From positions 62,001 through 126,000 of the forward strand of contig NZ_FMYF01000008.1 in the NCBI RefSeq assembly GCF_900092135.1: 64,000 bases of DNA. Direction: 5' to 3'. Below are positions 56,563 through 63,558 of the stretch, piece by piece. Position numbers and translations under genes: made by a program. Position 1 is the stretch's first letter, and each line of letters begins with the position of its first letter. The notes under the pieces were generated by a model. It was not told the origin of the DNA and searched no databases. It worked only from the letters and a program-made list of their open reading frames with translations. The stretch comes from Raineyella antarctica. Its GTDB lineage: Bacteria > Actinomycetota > Actinomycetes > Propionibacteriales > Propionibacteriaceae.

Positions 56563-56646
56563 CGGCCTGATCGGCCGGTCCGGCCTGATCGGCCGGTCCG
56601 GCCTGATCGAGCTGTTCGGCCTGATCGAGCTGTTCGGCCGGATCGG
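56563..56646. repeat. 18-bp tandem repeat array
   Basis: Four 18-bp units start at 56563, 56581, 56599 and 56617, followed by a partial fifth. Units one and two are CGGCCTGATCGGCCGGTC; three and four are CGGCCTGATCGAGCTGTT. The array fills the gap between the repeat-protein stop and the convergent yceI-like stop. Confidence 0.85.
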
Positions 56647-57183
56647 TCAGAAGTGTGCGGTGGCCTGCACCTCGACCACGTCCCCGACCTTGAGCGCCCC
56701 CATCATGATCGCGAAGGGCTTGATGCCGTAGCGGGTCTGGGTGATCTGGCCGGTCAGCTCGTACGCGCCATCGCCGGCGACCACCCGGAAGTCCTGCGGC
56801 TGGGTCTGGCCGTGCAGGGCGAGCTGCCCGTGCAGGATGATGGCGTCCCAGGTGCCCTCGGCCGAGGTCGACCGGAAGTTCACCTGGCCGTACTTCTGGG
56901 TCTGCAGGGCCTTGGCGGCATGGCCGACGATGTCCGTACGGTCCTTGGCCGGTACGTCCTTGGTGCGGTCGCGGTTGCCCGACACCCTGAGGGAGGTGAG
57001 GTCCGCGGTGAAGACGAGCGTGGTCGCCTCGGGGGTATCGCCCACGGTTACGGTGGCCTCCCAGCGCCCGATCCTGAGGACCAGCTCGTGACCCATCTTG
57101 GCCATCGGGCCCTCAACGGTCGTCAGCAGGTGCAGGTCGGTGTCGTCGGGGCCGAGGCGGTGGGGTCCAGTGGCAGGAGTCAT
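56647..57183 (-). CDS. YceI family protein
   Basis: A 178-residue YceI/lipocalin-like barrel. Landmarks are LLTTVEGPMAKMGHELVLRI, ADLTSLRVSGN and LTGQITQTRYGIKPFAIMMGALKVGDVVEV, the typical ending. The family binds isoprenoid-like ligands in characterised members. No signal peptide is visible, so this one is probably cytoplasmic. The start may be ATG 57183 or GTG 57198; I prefer the ATG, as no ribosome site marks either clearly. Confidence 0.85.
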   Translation of the reverse strand: MTPATGPHRLGPDDTDLHLLTTVEGPMAKMGHELVLRIGRWEATVTVGDTPEATTLVFTADLTSLRVSGNRDRTKDVPAKDRTDIVGHAAKALQTQKYGQVNFRSTSAEGTWDAIILHGQLALHGQTQPQDFRVVAGDGAYELTGQITQTRYGIKPFAIMMGALKVGDVVEVQATAHF

Positions 57184-57467
57184 GGACCCATCATCCACGC
57201 CGGTCCAGGAGCCGACCGAGTGGCCCCTCGCATGCTCGATCGCGACCGGATCCGAGGCGTTCGAGGGTCAGGAACAGACCGCAGTCCTCGAGGGGGTCTC
57301 GATCCGAGTCGGTCGTGGCACAGGGAGACGCGCGCCGCCGCCGAGGTGTCTGTCGATATTTGGCCGTTGTCCCCTAGCGGACGGCGTCGCAGCGTGGAAG
57401 GTGCCGGGAAAGCCGGTCTGTCAGGTGCAGTCGCACATCCGTACGATGCTGGGAAAGACACACGACC

Positions 57468-57779
57468 ATGGCCAACGAGCCCCAGAGCCCTCTCAGGGAC
57501 CCCCGGTACGACTTGATCGCCGTCCTGGAAGCATCCCTGGACATGGCATGGCGGGTGGAGTCCTCCATCAAGGATGCAGAGGAAGCCGGCGACGCCGAGC
57601 TTGCCGAGTGGGTCCGCAAGATCCAGCACAGCAACGTCAAGGCCGGCGAGCAGATGCTGCTCCAGCGCCTGCAGAAGCAGAGTGACTGGCGTCCCGCCGA
57701 TCAGCGCCCCCTGGAGGATCCCGACCCAGCCTGTGATCCGAAGGCGATGGCTGGCCGGCGGGGGCGATTATTCGGCTGA
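57468..57779 (+). CDS. Small helical protein of unknown function
   Basis: 103 residues with a helical core (DLIAVLEASLDMAWRVESSI, KDAEEAGDAELAEWVRKIQH, then HSNVKAGEQMLLQRLQ). Two paired helices suggest a bundle, perhaps ferritin-like in outline, but metal ligands are not evident. TACGAT at 57441-57446 is a possible -10, 21 nt before the ATG. The 3' end overlaps the convergent ATPase gene by 12 nt. Confidence 0.6.
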   Translation: MANEPQSPLRDPRYDLIAVLEASLDMAWRVESSIKDAEEAGDAELAEWVRKIQHSNVKAGEQMLLQRLQKQSDWRPADQRPLEDPDPACDPKAMAGRRGRLFG

Positions 57780-58943
57780 CTCCTGTCGCTGGACGAACGC
57801 AGCCATGGCGGGGACGGTGTAGGCGACCATTCCGTGGTCGGGGGAGTAGATCAGGCCCTTGTTGATCAGGTTGGCCCGCGCGGGTCCGAGGGCCGTCGTC
57901 TTCTTGTGCAGACGAGCGGCCACCTCGCCGGAGGCGCTGCCGCGGTCCCCATCGACGGCCATGGCCCGCAGGTACTCCTTCTCGGCGCTGGTGGCGCGCT
58001 CCCACCTGATGCGGAAGAAGCCGTTGTCGAGGGCGAGTTGACCCTCCGCAACACCCAGTTGCGCATCGTGGAAGGTGATGGGGGATCCGGGCGCGACGTT
58101 CCAGGTTTCCTGCCCGTACTGCTGCAGGAAGTACGGGTAGCCTCCAGCCGCCTCGATCACGCGGTCCATGGCGTCGACCTGCCACGATGCGCCCTCGGTC
58201 TCGGCAGGCGACTCCAGCGCAGCGATCGCGTCATCCCGCGTCAGCGCATCCACGGTGTGGTAGCTGAAGAGGCGTTCGGCGTAGGACTTGGCCTCGGCCA
58301 GCTTCCGGGGCAGGCTCGGCAGGCCCGCAAGGGCGACGACGAGGCGATCCTGGCGTTGGTTGGCCGCGTGGACGATCGAGCACAAGGCGATCAGCTCGTC
58401 CTCGGGCAGGTCCTGGGCCTCGTCGACGAGGAGAGCCAGACCTGCATCGCCTTCCTCGGCGGCGGCGCTGAGATCGCGCAAGAGCTTGCCGAGGTCGGAT
58501 TCGAAGGTTCCGGTGTCCGCCCCTCCGCCGGGGCTGTCATCGAGGTCCAGCCCGAAGCTCCAGGTACCGGAGGAGTCGTACGAGGCCTTGAAACTCAGAG
58601 CGGTCTTGAGCGCTTTCAGCACGCGAACACCCACGCCAGGACGGGCGAGGTCCACCAAGTTGTCGTGCAGGGCCTCTCCCACCATCGCGCGCATGGACCG
58701 GCCCGACTTCGCTTCCACCTGAGCAACGATCCAAGCGCGATCACGCGCCATCTGGGCGAACCGCGTGAGCAGGACGGTCTTGCCCACGCCCCGCAGCCCG
58801 TACAGGACCAACGATTGGGCGTCGCGGCCGGTCGATATACGCCGGATGGCGATGTCCCAGGCGGTGAGCTGGCTCTCTCGTCCGACCAGTGCAGCGGGCA
58901 ACCTGCCAGCTCCCGGTGAATAGGGGTTCCGGACCGGATCCAC
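57768..58943 (-). CDS. AAA/ORC-like P-loop ATPase
   Basis: A 391-residue ATPase of the archaeal ATPase/Orc1-like type. Walker A is GLRGVGKT (49-56), Walker B LALLVDEAQDL (about 169-179); AGLPSLPRKLAEAKSYAERLF resembles sensor I and the following arginine region; a C-terminal winged helix includes GEVAARLHKKTTAL. Such proteins often belong to genomic islands; the partner, if any, is not apparent. The GTG at 58943 follows CGAGGAGCGTC. The promoter is AT-rich and palindromic; tRNA-Leu lies about 400 bp upstream. Confidence 0.83.
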   Translation of the reverse strand: MDPVRNPYSPGAGRLPAALVGRESQLTAWDIAIRRISTGRDAQSLVLYGLRGVGKTVLLTRFAQMARDRAWIVAQVEAKSGRSMRAMVGEALHDNLVDLARPGVGVRVLKALKTALSFKASYDSSGTWSFGLDLDDSPGGGADTGTFESDLGKLLRDLSAAAEEGDAGLALLVDEAQDLPEDELIALCSIVHAANQRQDRLVVALAGLPSLPRKLAEAKSYAERLFSYHTVDALTRDDAIAALESPAETEGASWQVDAMDRVIEAAGGYPYFLQQYGQETWNVAPGSPITFHDAQLGVAEGQLALDNGFFRIRWERATSAEKEYLRAMAVDGDRGSASGEVAARLHKKTTALGPARANLINKGLIYSPDHGMVAYTVPAMAAFVQRQESAE

Positions 58944-58960
58944 GACGCTCCTCGAGGAAG

Positions 58961-59009
58961 GTATAGCGGCTTTGTGCCATGTATAGCGATCTGTTATAAG
59001 GCACTATAA
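58961..59009 (-). promoter_or_regulatory. AT-rich operator/promoter of the AAA ATPase gene
   Basis: GTATAGCG occurs at 58961 and again at 58981 (20-bp period), and TTATA-AGGCAC-TATAA forms an inverted repeat at 58994-59009. Such AT-rich motifs stand out against the GC-rich surroundings. On the minus strand, TATACA near 58984 is a candidate -10. Binding of a dimeric repressor is plausible. Confidence 0.55.
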
Positions 59010-59316
59010 ACTGCTACTCGGTCTTCTTCCTAGCCCGTCATCCGACACCGGACGACGCGGATGCGACCATCGGGCAGGCGCCACGGCGCGGTCTTGACCC
59101 AGCGCTGATGGGGCCGAGGATCCTCCCTCGACTTTGGACAGAGGCGCTCGATCGCCTGGCGGAGACCAGCAAGTAGGGTCGACAACGGTGGATGGGAATC
59201 GACAGCGATCGACGCGGCCAGGAGGGCCCCCGTAGATGGGGTGCAGGTGGTGGTGCTGGCGTACGAGTCCGGTTTCGCTCGGCGGCGCTGGATGGGCCGG
59301 ACCGTTACAAGAAAGA
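59010..59316. other. Gap without a clear gene
   Basis: Short open frames exist on both strands but none has coding-type third-position bias together with a ribosome site. The stretch separates the ATPase promoter from the tRNA-Leu terminator and may be a decayed remnant. I found no repeat of the tRNA 3' end that would mark an attachment site. Confidence 0.4.
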
Positions 59317-59348
59317 AGAAGGCCCATCCCGCCGGGGATGGGCCTTCT
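59317..59348 (-). terminator. Intrinsic terminator of tRNA-Leu
   Basis: AGAAGGCCCATCCC and its exact complement enclose a 4-nt loop. On the minus strand the hairpin is followed by a T-rich tail (TTCTTTC), so it ends tRNA-Leu transcription 8 nt after the gene. Confidence 0.85.
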
Positions 59349-59355
59349 GTCGTTG

Positions 59356-59441
59356 TGTCCGAGAGGGGACTTGAACCCCTATGCCCTATAACGGGCACTA
59401 GCACCTCAAGCTAGCGCGTCTACCAATTCCGCCACCCGGAC
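59356..59441 (-). tRNA. tRNA-Leu (anticodon GAG)
   Basis: 86 nt with a long variable arm. The acceptor stem GTCCGGG pairs with CTCGGAC (one G-U); the D region is TGGCGGAATTGGTAGACGCG; the anticodon stem CTAGC/GCTAG holds loop TTGAGGT with GAG at 34-36, reading CUC and CUU; the T arm is GGGGTTCAAGTCCCC. Position 73 is A. CCA is not encoded. Confidence 0.95.
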
Positions 59442-59554
59442 AGGTGTGCTTGCTGTTTCCGGAGCTTCCCGGGCAGCGATGTAGAACTATACCCAACTCG
59501 CCCCGGAGTGCCAACTCGGCCCCCGCGGTTGACGCCGCAGGCACAATGGAGCGC

Positions 59555-59788
59555 GTGACAACCCGGACCCGAGTGCGCCAGCGACCCGACGCCGACTACG
59601 ACGTCAGGCGCCTGACCATCGACCGCGAGATGTCCCGCAACGCGCTGCGCCAGATGCTCACCGAGGAGGCCGAGCGCGAGGGCTGGGAACTGCATCGTCT
59701 GCGGCGCTACCGCGACGGCCGGCGCGAGGTGTGGATGCGCCGCCGGATCATCCGCGTACGCGCCACCTGGGAGTCCTACCCGGAGTGA
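59555..59788 (+). CDS. DUF5703 family protein
   Basis: A 77-residue basic protein of an actinobacterial DUF5703 type: DYDVRRLTIDREMSRNALRQ, MLTEEAEREGWELHRLRRY and DGRREVWMRRRIIRV. Function unknown. I chose GTG 59555 because CACAAT sits 7 nt upstream, the leaderless pattern seen at other genes; an in-frame ATG at 59546 is the alternative. Divergent from tRNA-Leu. Confidence 0.82.
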   Translation: MTTRTRVRQRPDADYDVRRLTIDREMSRNALRQMLTEEAEREGWELHRLRRYRDGRREVWMRRRIIRVRATWESYPE

Positions 59789-59920
59789 GCCGGGGGCCGT
59801 CCCTCCTGGCCGGTCCGGACCGCCCACGTATCCGCCCGGTCGACTCACCGACCGTCCGACGGCTCGCCCGGATCCCCGAAGGCTGCCTGGTCGACCCCTC
59901 GGCTCGCTAGCCTCGATGCC

Positions 59921-60337
59921 ATGGAACACCGGCGGGGGGTACCGCACCGGTACGGGATCGTGCTCGGGTTGCAGCTGTTCAACGCCATCTCGGCCATCGG
60001 CGGGGGGATCGCCCTGATGATCGGCCTGATCGACCAACCGGTGTGGGTCACGCACACGGCCTTCCCGGACCTCTACCTGCCCGGCGTGATCCTGTTCGCC
60101 ATCGTGGGGGGAAGCGCCCTGGTGGCGGCCCTGGCGATGGCCAAGCGGGTGGTCGGACGTGAACTGGCCAGCATCCTGGCCGGGGTGGTCATGCTCGCCT
60201 GGATCATCGGGGAGATCGCCTCCATCCGGGGCCTCCACGTGCTGCAGGCGGTCTACCTGGTCACCGGGGCGGTGGCCATCTGGTTGACGCCTGGTGGTGA
60301 CGGCTCGGGGCAGCGCCGGGTGGATCCCGGCGCCTGA
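59921..60337 (+). CDS. Four-helix membrane protein of unknown function
   Basis: 138 residues with four predicted membrane helices (about 11-34, 48-68, 76-98, 105-122). No family recognised. TAGCCT lies 7 nt before the ATG (leaderless). It converges with the aldo/keto reductase gene. Confidence 0.72.
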   Translation: MEHRRGVPHRYGIVLGLQLFNAISAIGGGIALMIGLIDQPVWVTHTAFPDLYLPGVILFAIVGGSALVAALAMAKRVVGRELASILAGVVMLAWIIGEIASIRGLHVLQAVYLVTGAVAIWLTPGGDGSGQRRVDPGA

Positions 60338-60353
60338 CCCTGGCTGAACCTTC

Positions 60354-61352
60354 TCAGCCGTGCATCGGCGGCTCGATCGGCCGCCCGGCGCCGTCACGGG
60401 ATGCCAGCGGGCCACCCGACACGTCGTCCAGGGCCGCGGCGATCTCGTCCGGCAGGTCCATCTCCTCGACGGCCAGGCACTCCTCGAGCTGCTCGGGACT
60501 GCGGGCCCCCAGCAGGGGAGCGGTCACTCCCGGGGCGTCGCGTACCCACAACAGCGCGACCTCCAGCGGCTTCATCCCCAGCCCGTCAGCGGCGCGCGCC
60601 ACGGCGTCGACGATGCCGCGGGAACGGGGCTGCAGGTAGGGCTCGACGAACCAGGCGAAGTGCTCCGCGGCGGCACGGGAGTCCTTCGGTGTGCCGCGAC
60701 GGTACTTCCCGGTCAGCACTCCCCGGCCCAGCGGCGACCACGGGAAGAAGCCGAGCCCGGCGGCCCGGACCGCCGGCAGGATCTCCACCTCGGCCCGGCG
60801 CGTCATCAGCGAGTACTCGACCTGGGCCGACGCCAGCGGCGTACGTGTCGTCACCGCCCGCTGCCAGGTGGCGGCCGCCGCCGTCTGCCACCCGACGAAG
60901 TTGGACAGCCCGAGGTAGCGGACCCGGCCCGACGTGACAGCGGTGTCCATCGCCGCCAGGGTCTCCTCGATCGGCGCCTGCCCCCAGGCGTGCACCTGCC
61001 ACAGGTCGATCCAGTCGGTGCCGAGCCGCTCCAACGAGGCATCGAGGTCGGCGAGCATCGCCCGGGCGGAGGTGTCGACGCGGCGCTCGCCGTCCCGTAC
61101 GACGAATCCGGCCTTGGAGGCGATGACCAGGTCCTCGCGGTCGAACTCATGGGCCATCAGCGCCCCGAGGATCTGCTCGGCATCGCCGGCCCCGTACGCC
61201 GCCGCGGTGTCGACCAGGGTTCCGCCGGCGTCGACGAAGGTGGCGAGCAACTCGTACGCCGCCTGTGGAGCCGTGTCGCGTCCCCAGGTGAGCGTTCCGA
61301 GGCCCAGCCGGGACACCTGCAGACCGGTGGAGCCGACGCGTCGCTGTTCCAT
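60354..61352 (-). CDS. Aldo/keto reductase
   Basis: A 332-residue NADPH-dependent reductase. The TIM barrel carries VDTAAAYGAGDAEQILG (catalytic Asp/Tyr region), VIASKAGF (Lys) and LWQVHAWG (His), with SPLGRGVLTGKYRRG and LLWVRDAPGVTAPLLGARSPEQLEE for cofactor binding. It resembles YajO/Tas-type members; the substrate is unknown. TAGAGT (minus strand, 61360-61365) lies 7 nt before the ATG, indicating a leaderless message. Confidence 0.9.
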   Translation of the reverse strand: MEQRRVGSTGLQVSRLGLGTLTWGRDTAPQAAYELLATFVDAGGTLVDTAAAYGAGDAEQILGALMAHEFDREDLVIASKAGFVVRDGERRVDTSARAMLADLDASLERLGTDWIDLWQVHAWGQAPIEETLAAMDTAVTSGRVRYLGLSNFVGWQTAAAATWQRAVTTRTPLASAQVEYSLMTRRAEVEILPAVRAAGLGFFPWSPLGRGVLTGKYRRGTPKDSRAAAEHFAWFVEPYLQPRSRGIVDAVARAADGLGMKPLEVALLWVRDAPGVTAPLLGARSPEQLEECLAVEEMDLPDEIAAALDDVSGGPLASRDGAGRPIEPPMHG

Positions 61353-61391
61353 GGCCCAGACTCTAGGGCCCCAGCCGGTCCGGGCCGCCGT

Positions 61392-61440
61392 CGTTCCGCA
61401 GGTCCACGATGCGCAGGCCCACGTTCCGCTGGTCCGCGAT
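61392..61440. repeat. Two 19-bp direct repeats, 30-bp period
   Basis: CGTTCCGCAGGTCCACGAT (61392-61410) and CGTTCCGCTGGTCCGCGAT (61422-61440) differ at two positions. They lie upstream of the aldo/keto reductase promoter and could bind a regulator. Confidence 0.7.
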
Positions 61441-61479
61441 CCCAGCGGCCGGGCTGCCAGGATGCGTGCCGTCCTCGGG

Positions 61480-61570
61480 CCTGTACTGATTCCCAATGGG
61501 ATCGCCCGATCCCAGCAGTTGCGTCACGCAACTGCGTCGATCAGCGGGGGCAACTGGGAATCAGTACAGG
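61480..61570. repeat. Nested palindromic element
   Basis: Outer arms CCTGTACTGATTCCCA (61480-61495) and its exact complement (61555-61570) enclose two more perfect palindromes: GGGATCGCCCGATCCC (61498-61513) and GCAGTTGCG-TCA-CGCAACTGC (61515-61535). As single-stranded DNA or RNA this would fold into a three-way junction. It lies between two divergent, probably leaderless genes. Confidence 0.85.
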
Positions 61571-61670
61571 GACCCCGGTGGCTCGAGCCAGGATCCGTCG
61601 CGGCTGCGTGCCAGGCGGCATCCGTGGGTCGAGGCCCGGACCGTACGGAGGGCTGCGCCAGACTGGCCCC

Positions 61671-62180
61671 ATGAGCATCCACGGCGAGCATCCGTTCCTC
61701 ACCCCGCCCGAGCTCCGCGATCCGGTCCGCCGCCTGCGCGGCCACCTGCCGGCCCCGGTCACGGTCTGGGCCTCCGCGCACGGTGGCCGTCGCGACGGCT
61801 GGACCATCTCCTCGGTCCTGGTCGGGGAGGGCGAACCGGCCGAACTCGTCGCCCTGGTCGATGAGGACTGCGACTGGTGGGACCTGTTCCGGGATGCCGG
61901 CACTGCCACCGTGAGCGTCCTCGCCGCGGGCCAGGGAGCGGTCGCCGACGCCTTCGCCCGCGTTGCCCCCTCACCCGGGGGCCCGTTCCGGACGGGGGAG
62001 TGGGTCGATGCCCCGCACGGGCCGCGCCTGTCGGGTGCAGCGGGTTGGGTCGGAGTGCGTCTGGTCGACCCTGACCCGCCCCGGGCCGGGTGGGGCCTGC
62101 TGGTCCGCGCCAGGATCGAGGACGTCGCGCTCTCCGAGGGACTGGAGGCGTTGGAACACCGGCGCGGTCGCTACCGCTGA
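61671..62180 (+). CDS. Flavin reductase-like FMN-binding protein
   Basis: A 169-residue protein of the flavin reductase/split-barrel type: PVTVWASAHGGRRDGWTISS (about 31-50) contains the flavin-phosphate region, and ATVSVLAAGQGAVADAFARV follows. Its physiological role is unknown; such proteins often supply reduced flavin to monooxygenases. CAGACT 6 nt before the ATG suggests a leaderless message. Followed by the histidine phosphatase gene after 39 nt. Confidence 0.75.
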   Translation: MSIHGEHPFLTPPELRDPVRRLRGHLPAPVTVWASAHGGRRDGWTISSVLVGEGEPAELVALVDEDCDWWDLFRDAGTATVSVLAAGQGAVADAFARVAPSPGGPFRTGEWVDAPHGPRLSGAAGWVGVRLVDPDPPRAGWGLLVRARIEDVALSEGLEALEHRRGRYR

Positions 62181-62219
62181 GGTGGGGGCCCGCTGGGACC
62201 CTCCCGTACGCTGGGCGCC

Positions 62220-62921
62220 ATGACGATCCTGCTGCTGGTGCGCCACGGACGGACCACCGCCAACGCCTCCGGCATCCTGGCCGGACGGCTGCCCGGCGTG
62301 TGCCTCGACGAGACCGGTATCGAACAGGCCCGTGAAGCCGGACGGCGGCTGGCGGGGCTCTCCGTGGTGGCCGAGGTGTCCTCGCCGATGGAGCGTTGCC
62401 TGCAGACCGCTGACGAGATCCGCCGGGTTCGGGAGGTCGCCACCGCGGCGGACGTCATCGTCGACGAGGCCCTCGCCGAGGTCGACTACGGCTCCTGGAG
62501 CGGGCGCCCGCTCAAGGAACTCGCGGAGGAGGAGCTGTGGCGAACCGTCCAGTCCCACCCCTCGGCGGCCACGTTCCCAGAGGGTGAGTCGATGGTGGCC
62601 ATGGCCCAGCGTGCCGTCGCCGCGATCCGCTCGCGGCAGGACCGGATCGCCGACGAGGCCGGCCCCGAGGCGATCTGGATGGCCGTCAGCCACGGCGACA
62701 TCATCAAGGCGATCCTCGCCGATGCCCTCGGCCTGCACCTGGACCACTTCCAGCGGCTCGTGGTCAACCCGGCCTCGGTCAGCGTCGTCCGCTACACCAG
62801 CGCCCGCCCGTACGTGCTGGCCACCAACACCTCGTCCGGCGCCCTGGCCGACCTGCTGCCCAAGGTGGCCCCGACCAGCGATGACGCCGTCGTCGGTGGC
62901 GGTGCCGGGCCGGGGAAGTAG
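62220..62921 (+). CDS. Histidine phosphatase family protein (MSMEG_4193-like)
   Basis: A 233-residue phosphoglycerate-mutase-fold protein. LVRHGRTTAN (about 6-15) carries the phospho-accepting His9; SSPMERCLQTADEI, EVDYGSWSGR and AVSHGDIIKAILAD (second catalytic His) complete the site. It heads a trio with DUF3090 and an SCO1664-like protein, an arrangement known in mycobacteria. TACGCT lies 7 nt before the ATG (leaderless). Substrate unknown. Confidence 0.88.
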   Translation: MTILLLVRHGRTTANASGILAGRLPGVCLDETGIEQAREAGRRLAGLSVVAEVSSPMERCLQTADEIRRVREVATAADVIVDEALAEVDYGSWSGRPLKELAEEELWRTVQSHPSAATFPEGESMVAMAQRAVAAIRSRQDRIADEAGPEAIWMAVSHGDIIKAILADALGLHLDHFQRLVVNPASVSVVRYTSARPYVLATNTSSGALADLLPKVAPTSDDAVVGGGAGPGK

Positions 62922-62930
62922 GGTGGAAGC

Positions 62931-63503
62931 GTGACCGCGTTCACCCTGCGCTACGACAACCCGGACCGCTTCGTCTCCGGTACCGTCGGCGAGCCCGGCG
63001 ACCGTACGTTCTACCTGCAGGTGCGTGAGGCCAACCGGCTGTCCTCCCTGGTCTGCGAGAAGCAGCAGGTCGAGGTGCTGGCCAACCAGATCGCCCACCT
63101 CCTGGACGAGGTCGCGGCCCGTTCGCTCAGCACCGTCGACATCCCCCCGCCGGTGGAGTCCGCGCTCGACAACCGTCCCCTGGACGCGCCGATCACCGAC
63201 GACTTCACCGTCGGACCGATGAGCCTGGCCTGGGACGGCCGCCAGGACAGGGTGGTGCTGGAGCTGTTCTCCGACGACGTCGAGGAGACGATCACCGGGA
63301 TCAGCGAGATCGACACGTCCGCGCTGCAGGAAGGCACGGTCTGCGTGATCACGCTCAGCCCCGCCGCGGCTCGACAGTTCGTCGCCCGGGCGCTGACGGT
63401 CGTGGCCGCCGGCCGGCCGGTGTGCCCCTTCTGTCGCCAGGCGATGGCGGCCGAAGGGCACGTCTGTCCCCGCGCCAACGGCTACGTCAATCCCCTGCAC
63501 TGA
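62931..63503 (+). CDS. DUF3090 family protein
   Basis: A 190-residue DUF3090 protein: FVSGTVGEPGDRTFYLQVRE (about 14-33), SLVCEKQQVEVLANQI, FTVGPMSLAWDG and a C-terminal CPFCRQAMAAEGHVCPR, a likely zinc site. Function unknown. TAGGGT lies 6 nt before the GTG; 9 nt separate it from the phosphatase gene, so it may have its own leaderless start within the operon. Confidence 0.9.
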   Translation: MTAFTLRYDNPDRFVSGTVGEPGDRTFYLQVREANRLSSLVCEKQQVEVLANQIAHLLDEVAARSLSTVDIPPPVESALDNRPLDAPITDDFTVGPMSLAWDGRQDRVVLELFSDDVEETITGISEIDTSALQEGTVCVITLSPAAARQFVARALTVVAAGRPVCPFCRQAMAAEGHVCPRANGYVNPLH

Positions 63504-63558
63504 ACCCCGCTGCACTGAACCCCGCTGCCATCCGCACCGAGAGGAGGTCCCCCAGCCG

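Noticed and set aside
56563-56646. CRISPR array
   Set aside because: Units are only 18 bp, directly abutting with no spacers, and no cas genes are present.
59030-59404. 124-residue minus-strand open frame by tRNA-Leu
   Set aside because: It starts inside the tRNA gene, lacks a ribosome site and runs through the terminator hairpin.
61480-61570. Integron attC site
   Set aside because: The ends lack the RYYYAAC/GTTRRRY core sequences and no integrase or cassette is nearby.
60360-62180. 606-residue open frame ending with the flavin reductase
   Set aside because: The first 430 codons are antisense to the aldo/keto reductase and cross the palindrome element; ATG 61671 with a leaderless promoter fits the family.
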